Positions 61,801 through 64,000 of a stretch of DNA of 64,000 nucleotides are shown one piece after another. Source of the DNA: Branchiostoma floridae. Taxonomy: Eukaryota; Chordata; Leptocardii; Amphioxiformes; Branchiostomatidae. The translations under genes were made by a program, and so were the position numbers. Below the pieces are notes generated by a model. It worked only from the letters and a program-made list of their open reading frames with translations. It was not told where the DNA came from and ran no database searches. Position 1 is the stretch's first letter, and every line of letters starts with the position of its first letter. The DNA lies in contig NC_049986.1 in the NCBI RefSeq assembly GCF_000003815.2, positions 11,796,706 to 11,860,705 of the forward strand, given 5' to 3'.

Positions 61801-62419
61801 AAATGCTCTAATGATGGTAGATTTGTTCTTGATTGTTGGTTTAGCTGCCTGACCTCGTAGTAAGTATTGTCCTGCTTTTATTTGCAGTGGGGCGTTATAT
61901 AGATTAGTTTACATAAAAGCAGCAATGATAACAAACATGTTAAAAGTCTCATATTGGCAGATTTGAAGATGCTTAAAGGACTGTTTGGGGGTTGTTATTT
62001 TTGCTGGTTACGCATAAAAATAGTAATTTAGGCCACCCATGGGCACATATTGATCACATTATTCACGGTTACCCCCCTCCCTCCCCCTCACCAGTACAAG
62101 ATCAGATATTTGTGATCATATAACGTTACCCATACTATAAATCTGCTATCTTGGAGTTTGTTGATCTGGCAGAGTTGTGTTTATAAGGTTGTGTTTATCT
62201 GGTTAACGACGTGTTTTGTCCAAACTTGTGCAACTAAGTTTGGTTCTGCTTGAGTTGACATGGAAGGGATGTAAATAAATGGCAGAGCAATCAGCCAAAA
62301 CAAGTTATGAAAGTGACACGCGGAGACGGACAGACACGAGCACACAACCTCACCTCAAACAACTGCGGGATCTCCTTCTTGGAGAGGTACTTCTTGGCGT
62401 CTGTTGACGTGGTCTCCAT
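37720..62419 (-). CDS. AK5: AK5-like adenylate kinase with five tandem kinase modules (whole gene, 26 traced exons)
   Basis: It is transcribed leftward from ATG 62419 to TAA 37720. The exons visible give about 1,600 residues against ~560 for vertebrate AK5. In order: residues 1-82, a Dpy-30/RIIa-like docking region ([32 protein letters not shown]) closely matching the AK5 N-terminus; a ~460-residue disordered exon; then kinase modules D1 (exons 4-8), a linker (9-10), D2 (11-14), D3 (15-18), D4 (19-22) and D5 (23-26). Adenylate kinases catalyse 2 ADP <-> ATP + AMP. D1 and D3 retain the P-loop, the AMP-site Arg, an (D/E)GxPR motif and the RxDD lid motif. D2 lacks DGYPR here, and D4 and D5 are decayed. 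Every module repeats the same exon phases with a constant 192-nt third exon. At least one exon must be hidden in or near the N gap (53124-53864). The symbol denotes family, not strict orthology. Confidence 0.92.
38129..38320 (-). CDS. AK5: Adenylate kinase exon 25: D5 lid exon
   Basis: 192 nt, phase 0 in and out. It encodes [20 protein letters not shown], then [20 protein letters not shown] and RLK. RRPDD is retained although the rest is diverged. Confidence 0.93.
38344..38625. repeat. TTGTAGAACATTATTG-type minisatellite
   Basis: About 15 irregular units of GTTGTAGAACATTATTGTAG and close variants fill the intron between exons 25 and 24. Confidence 0.9.
38848..38984 (-). CDS. AK5: Adenylate kinase exon 24: D5 'GGLPR' exon
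   Basis: 137 nt, phase 1 in and 0 out. It encodes ..[20 protein letters not shown] then [16 protein letters not shown]. The Asp of DGYPR is Gly; Pro-Arg is kept. Confidence 0.88.
39203..39334 (-). CDS. AK5: Adenylate kinase exon 23: D5 P-loop
   Basis: 132 nt, phase 1 in and out. It encodes [20 protein letters not shown] then [14 protein letters not shown]. Walker A is present but reads GKK-A in place of the family's GKG-T. The AMP-site Arg is kept. Confidence 0.88.
39383..39420. repeat. CT-rich low-complexity tract
   Basis: Runs of CTCTCT interrupted by CC, TATG and TTT in the intron between exons 23 and 22. Confidence 0.8.
39517..39613 (+). repeat. tRNA-derived SINE head
   Basis: An A-box-like TGGCGTAGTGG (39541-39551) and a B-box-like GGTTCAAATCC (39595-39605) are spaced about 43 bp apart, as in tRNA-derived pol III promoters. 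No clean acceptor stem is present, so it is not a tRNA gene. Confidence 0.5.
39796..39961 (-). CDS. AK5: Adenylate kinase exon 22: D4 end and linker to D5
   Basis: 166 nt, phase 0 in and 1 out. [18 protein letters not shown] matches the 55-nt exons of D2 and D3. The exon then extends through an Ala/Gly/Glu linker to [10 protein letters not shown], the entry strand of D5. Confidence 0.9.
40299..40490 (-). CDS. AK5: Adenylate kinase exon 21: D4 lid exon, RxDD lost
   Basis: 192 nt. It encodes [20 protein letters not shown], then [20 protein letters not shown] and R. The RVDD motif is replaced by a Gly/Ser/Pro-Glu-Asp stretch. Confidence 0.93.
40662..40778 (-). CDS. AK5: Adenylate kinase exon 20: D4 DGYPR exon, altered to DGYLG
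   Basis: 117 nt, phase 0 in and out. It encodes [20 protein letters not shown] then [19 protein letters not shown]. The Pro-Arg of the family motif is replaced by Leu-Gly. Confidence 0.93.
41113..41333 (-). CDS. AK5: Adenylate kinase exon 19: D4 P-loop, AMP-site residues lost
   Basis: 221 nt. It encodes [20 protein letters not shown] and then [20 protein letters not shown]. Walker A is intact, but the usual LSSGDLLR reads LAMHDLIQ, losing the Ser/Gly and the AMP-binding Arg. Confidence 0.93.
41565..41715. repeat. Short tandem repeat, ~60-bp unit (TTTCAGCACC.AGGACAGA)
   Basis: Three diverged units occur in the intron between exons 19 and 18. The same unit recurs at 44092-44408, there partly inverted. 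Confidence 0.5.
43310..43364 (-). CDS. AK5: Adenylate kinase exon 18: D3 C-terminal helix
   Basis: 55 nt, phase 0 in and 1 out. It encodes [18 protein letters not shown], a match in size, phase and sequence to exon 14. Confidence 0.9.
43807..43998 (-). CDS. AK5: Adenylate kinase exon 17: D3 lid exon
   Basis: 192 nt. It encodes [20 protein letters not shown], then [20 protein letters not shown] and RL. Motifs are intact, so D3 is the best candidate for full activity along with D1. Confidence 0.95.
44092..44408. repeat. Inverted-repeat-bounded element with the same CAGCACC..GGACA unit
   Basis: The left part (CATTCAGCACCATGGACAAG..) is inverted at the right end (..CCTTGGTGCTGAAATGG) about 300 bp away, with a further direct copy at about 44248. 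It lies in the intron between exons 17 and 16. Confidence 0.5.
44995..45111 (-). CDS. AK5: Adenylate kinase exon 16: D3 DGYPR exon
   Basis: 117 nt, phase 0 in and out. It encodes [20 protein letters not shown] then [19 protein letters not shown]. The catalytic-site Arg and Asp are present. Confidence 0.95.
45256..45494 (-). CDS. AK5: Adenylate kinase exon 15: D3 P-loop
   Basis: 239 nt. A short charged lead ([17 protein letters not shown]) is followed by [31 protein letters not shown] and GELVPM. Phase 1 in, 0 out. Confidence 0.95.
45495..47262 (-). other. Intron between D2 and D3 of the adenylate kinase gene
   Basis: About 1.8 kb, AT-rich. No repeat or gene I can name. Confidence 0.7.
47263..47317 (-). 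CDS. AK5: Adenylate kinase exon 14: D2 C-terminal helix
   Basis: 55 nt, phase 0 in and 1 out. It encodes [18 protein letters not shown]. The equivalent D3 exon is also 55 nt. Confidence 0.9.
47688..47879 (-). CDS. AK5: Adenylate kinase exon 13: D2 lid exon
   Basis: 192 nt, phase 0 in and out. It encodes [20 protein letters not shown], then [20 protein letters not shown] and RL. The lid arginines and DD are intact. Confidence 0.95.
48062..48258. mobile_element. ~197-bp hairpin MITE beside the truncated D2 exon
   Basis: The left end CTAGTTCACCTTTATTCGTG and inner TATCCATTGTTTT are inverted at the right (AAAACAATGGATAT ..AAATGAAGGTGAATTAG). It lies between exon 13 and the exon remnant at 48379. 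Confidence 0.7.
48379..48438 (-). pseudogene. AK5: Truncated D2 'DGYPR' exon (first 20 codons only)
   Basis: After the acceptor TTTTTCTAG the frame reads [20 protein letters not shown], matching the first half of the 117-nt exon found in D3 and D4. The match then stops, and a TAA follows five codons later. The [10 protein letters not shown] half and its donor are absent here and I do not find them before exon 13. If the remnant is skipped, exons 11 and 13 still join in frame (0/0). Confidence 0.75.
48873..49072 (-). CDS. AK5: Adenylate kinase exon 11: D2 P-loop
   Basis: It encodes [20 protein letters not shown], then [20 protein letters not shown] and RDEV. Phase 1 in, 0 out. An 89-bp core (48946-49034) is identical to the D3 P-loop exon, including silent sites. 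Confidence 0.95.
49735..49872 (-). CDS. AK5: Adenylate kinase linker exon 10
   Basis: 138 nt, phase 1 in and out. It encodes [20 protein letters not shown] and then ..[20 protein letters not shown]. An acidic linker occupies the same position between the first two kinase domains in AK5. Confidence 0.85.
50604..50679 (-). CDS. AK5: Adenylate kinase linker exon 9
   Basis: 76 nt with acceptor TTTTTCAG and donor GGCAG|GTATGG. It encodes [20 protein letters not shown] then SADMA, a Pro/Gln-rich linker. Its exit phase matches exon 10 and its entry phase (0) does not match exon 8. Confidence 0.75.
50680..53123 (-). other. Intron(s) of the adenylate kinase gene left of the gap
   Basis: AT-rich with no open frame or domain I can support; the exon needed by phase was not found here. 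Confidence 0.5.
53124..53864. other. Assembly gap (741 Ns)
   Basis: An unsequenced stretch inside the adenylate kinase gene. Exon 8 leaves phase 1 while the next visible exon needs phase 0, so at least one exon is hidden in this gap or unseen near it. Confidence 1.
53921..54023 (-). CDS. AK5: Adenylate kinase exon 8: D1 C-terminal helix
   Basis: 103 nt, phase 0 in and 1 out. It encodes [20 protein letters not shown] then [10 protein letters not shown]. It matches the end of AK5's first kinase domain. The following donor (GTGAGATT) leads into the N gap. Confidence 0.92.
54478..54669 (-). CDS. AK5: Adenylate kinase exon 7: D1 lid exon
   Basis: 192 nt, phase 0 in and out. It encodes [20 protein letters not shown] then [21 protein letters not shown]. 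The lid arginines and DD are conserved. Confidence 0.95.
54969..55082 (-). CDS. AK5: Adenylate kinase exon 6: D1 (D/E)GxPR exon
   Basis: 114 nt, phase 0 in and out. It encodes [20 protein letters not shown] then [15 protein letters not shown]. The usual Asp of DGFPR is Glu here; the arginine is kept. Confidence 0.93.
55412..55465 (-). other. Possible alternative terminal exon in module D1
   Basis: After a good acceptor (TATTCTACAG) in the intron between exons 5 and 6, a phase-0 frame reads [17 protein letters not shown] then TGA. If used, it would end the protein just after the D1 P-loop. No convincing donor follows. Confidence 0.25.
55872..56044 (-). CDS. AK5: Adenylate kinase exon 5: D1 P-loop
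   Basis: It encodes [20 protein letters not shown], then [11 protein letters not shown] and GELAPT. It has a complete Walker A and the AMP-binding ..LR. arginine. The donor is ACG|GTAAGT, phase 0 out. Confidence 0.95.
56776..56871 (-). CDS. AK5: Adenylate kinase exon 4: entry strand of module D1
   Basis: Phase 1 in, 1 out. It encodes ..[20 protein letters not shown] then LG, the beta-strand that leads into the P-loop completed by exon 5. Confidence 0.88.
57066..58451 (-). CDS. AK5: Adenylate kinase exon 3: ~460-residue disordered insert
   Basis: 1,386 nt with no predicted fold, rich in Ser, Glu, Lys, Gln, Thr and Pro. A basic N-terminal third ([20 protein letters not shown]) is followed by an acidic Ser/Glu-rich remainder. 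The donor CCAG|GTGCTT is good. The 5' edge (TTAAAG|GG) was chosen because it alone restores the phase from exon 2; the acceptor is weak, so this edge is uncertain. Confidence 0.75.
58843..58985. repeat. Dispersed hairpin repeat (family B, copy 2)
   Basis: AAAGCAATAACTCAAGCAAC and TGGATATGATTTT are inverted as AAAATCATATCCA and GTTGCTTGAGTAAATGCTTT, followed by ..GATGTCTAACCTTCA. The core and downstream tail match 32014-32110. It lies in the intron between exons 3 and 2. Confidence 0.75.
59172..59352 (-). CDS. AK5: Adenylate kinase exon 2 (docking helix)
   Basis: Phase 0 in, 1 out. It encodes [20 protein letters not shown] then [17 protein letters not shown]. It matches AK5's N-terminal Dpy-30/RIIa-like segment, a fold used for docking in axonemal and signalling proteins. 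Confidence 0.9.
59510..59591. mobile_element. 82-bp near-perfect hairpin
   Basis: CCTGGATACCAGACCCC and GCCCGATCTCAA are inverted as TTGAGATCGGGC and GGGGTCTGGTATCCAGG around a loop that is itself largely palindromic (GATATCTATTGTACATAGATA). It is probably a minimal MITE. Confidence 0.7.
60352..60468. mobile_element. 117-bp hairpin MITE (family A, copy 2)
   Basis: The left end TACTCTCCAAGCAGAGGTTG and inner GTGGGGAAAATCAT are inverted at the right end (ATGATTTTCCCCAC..CAACCTCTGCTTGAAGAGTA). The outer ~17 bp equal those of 20336-20487, while the inner stem is different. Confidence 0.8.
62354..62419 (-). CDS. AK5: Adenylate kinase exon 1 (start)
   Basis: 22 codons, starting [12 protein letters not shown] and ending IPQLFE at a GAG|GTGAGG donor. 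The ATG has A at -3 and G at +4 and aligns with the AK5 start. The frame stays open upstream with further methionines (about 62590 and 62647), so a longer N-terminus is possible. Confidence 0.85.
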
Positions 62420-62720
62420 GTTCGTTTTTCGCGGGGTTGTACCGGGCGCCCGCTTCCGACTGCTCGCGTGTAGCCAGGCTGCCCCCGCCGATATCGAGTT
62501 GCCCTCCTGGCGGCCCGAGTCGCCTTGCCGACCGCGGGGTCGGGTTGCCACGGTGCGCCCAAACAAATGCGTACGGTCGGACATTTGCATGACAAAAGGC
62601 GAGTAAACCCGCTGGGAACAAGTGGGCGGGGCTGGGGCGTTGGCCAATAGAAGTTCCTGGCGGCGTTCCGCCTGCTGCTATTGGTGGCTAGCTACCTGCA
62701 CGCTGTTTTTACGCGCCAAA
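62420..62720 (-). promoter_or_regulatory. AK5: CpG-rich promoter region of the adenylate kinase gene
   Basis: GC- and CpG-rich sequence directly upstream of the start. A GC box GGGCGGGGC (62624-62632) lies near CCAAT boxes in both orientations (62644-62648 and ATTGG 62680-62684). ATTTGCAT (62583-62590) is the octamer in reverse. No TATA box was seen. The start site is probably within 62430-62610. Confidence 0.6.
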
Positions 62721-64000
62721 TTTGATACATGTATCATAAGTGTACTACAAGACTACATGTATATTATTTTGCTGAGATACGAGCGACTGTAACATATCAC
62801 TTGCCATCTCTAATGTCTTGCTGACCTCCAATGAAAAAATGCATACCAACGTTTTGCACATGACGTCAAAATGTAGTAAAATTGCCTTCAGTGTGACGTA
62901 GAATCGTCCGTTGTTCCCGAGCTGTCTCACGAAGGTCGGCTGTGTTAGCAAAAGTCTTGAAAGTCGTCTATGATCTTGGTGTATTAATGTTACTGTGCTG
63001 GGTGATGGCGGTAGATGTTTATGTGCCAAAGTGCCTGACTTTCTAGTTTTGGGGCAAACATAGGCTAGCCGCGGCGCGCGGGCGACAGTTACAGTTTTGC
63101 ATGCAGTCTTACGAAAGACACTGGACTGAGTCTCAACTGTATGTGCGGAAACAAGTGCAAAGGACTGTTCAACCTGGAGAGTTCTGACGGAGAGGAACAA
63201 GGGGCAAGTGTCTAGCATAAGCACTTAGGCAGGTAGACTTTTACATGTAAAATGCTAATGTAAAAGACTGCATGCATGCAAAAGACTAGCGCTAGCCCTG
63301 CAACTGTCGCCCGCGGCTGAACATAATCGTGATATAATACACAGTCACAAGTCAGTCACGCAAAATGTGACTCGCTAATAATTTCTGAAATAACAAGAAA
63401 TGCTTTCATTGTATGTGACTTGCAGTGGGGAGTTTTAAATTTAAACAAGCAGTAACTTTTAAGAACCTTGTGCTATTTTCCTTTCCCGGCATAAATTCTT
63501 TTCCTGGCATTAGGACCTTCCCGGTTGAAAATCGCAAATTCACCCTCCACCCAACAACCTACATCAATGCCCACAGAGAGGCCAGTGAAAGCGGCTAATG
63601 TACCCCATACTATCAAATATTGATATCATGACTACCTGTTGAGTGGCTCTTTTACACATATACATGTGTACATCACACATGGCAAATAAAAGACTTCATC
63701 TACTCAAACATACTGTACAGCATATATTTACAATGTCTACAGCACATTTGAACAGGAATGCAACATCATCTGTTACAAAAATACATTCACATAGCTACAA
63801 TGACAAAAGCCTATACAAGAAAATCTCATAATAGAGTATTTTGATTTGACATGATTATGGACGAGATGACTTCCATAAAATCAGAAAAGAAACAAAAATG
63901 CCAACTACAGTGGCTGGCCTGCCCAAGCGCAAGCTTTGCATACTCAGTGTAATAATATGAATACTGCAATCTGATTTGCTAGTTGCTCTTGACAATCATA
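62721..64000. other. Upstream of the adenylate kinase gene; no gene seen
   Basis: The longest open stretch (minus, 62745-63224) has no recognisable domain. An imperfect inverted repeat bounds 63067-63318. The last ~500 bp are AT-rich and featureless. Confidence 0.5.
63067..63318. repeat. GC-rich inverted repeat bounding a ~250-bp segment
   Basis: AGCCGCGGCGCGCGGGCGAC then AGTTACAG at the left is matched, inverted, by CTGCAACTGTCGCCCGCGGC then T at the right, with a small insertion. An inner TTTGCATGCAGTCTT / AAGACTGCATGCATGCAAAA pairing adds support. It is probably a non-autonomous element. Confidence 0.45.

Larger units (their letters stand above)
59353..62353 (-). other. First intron of the adenylate kinase gene
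   Basis: About 3 kb. It holds the two hairpin elements at 59510-59591 and 60352-60468. No other feature was seen apart from pyrimidine-rich CCCCCTCCCTCCCCC at about 62071. Confidence 0.75.

Noticed and set aside
62745..63224. 159-codon minus-strand frame upstream of the kinase gene
   Set aside because: No domain, and it overlaps the inverted-repeat segment at 63067-63318.

Overview
The window reads as animal nuclear DNA: short exons with consensus splice sites, long AT-rich introns, a 741-base assembly gap (Ns), and many hairpin-type non-autonomous transposons. Protein similarity points to an invertebrate deuterostome. The repeat style and an AK5-type gene suggest a lancelet (Branchiostoma); that species call is inference. 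There is nothing prokaryotic or viral.

Layout. (1) 1-2.2 kb: the 5' end of a leftward gene whose first coding exon (72-202, minus) encodes the start of a CBM20 starch-binding domain, probably GPCPD1-like; the rest lies off the left edge. A CRE/CCAAT promoter-like block sits at 2.2 kb. (2) 2.2-12 kb: intergenic, with several transposon relics and tandem repeats and no gene I can support. (3) 12-35.6 kb, plus strand: a giant zinc-finger gene. The 5'UTR exon(s) are followed by a start codon at 21403, a 9.56-kb exon and three short 3' exons. It encodes about 3,570 residues with about 42 zinc fingers: eight tandem three-finger cassettes, a Q-rich stretch, four repeats of a new-looking finger module, and two consecutive Ikaros/Hunchback-type C-terminal dimerisation finger pairs. 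One apparent single-base frameshift interrupts it near 22.4 kb. (4) 35.7-62.4 kb, minus strand: an AK5-like adenylate kinase gene, tail to tail with the zinc-finger gene. I traced 26 exons with matching phases. It has an N-terminal Dpy-30/RIIa-like docking helix, a 460-residue disordered exon and FIVE adenylate kinase modules built from repeated four-exon cassettes, where vertebrate AK5 has two. (5) 62.4-64 kb: its CpG-rich promoter and an upstream region with no gene.

How the parts relate. The adenylate kinase gene (2 ADP <-> ATP + AMP) looks like a multi-domain relative of AK5 and the flagellar adenylate kinases. Modules 1 and 3 keep the expected catalytic signatures. Module 2 lacks its DGYPR exon half in this assembly. 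Modules 4 and 5 have lost key residues, so the protein mixes active and decayed modules. The zinc-finger protein is a predicted nuclear, self-associating DNA-binding regulator. The two genes share only a ~170-bp convergent 3' boundary.
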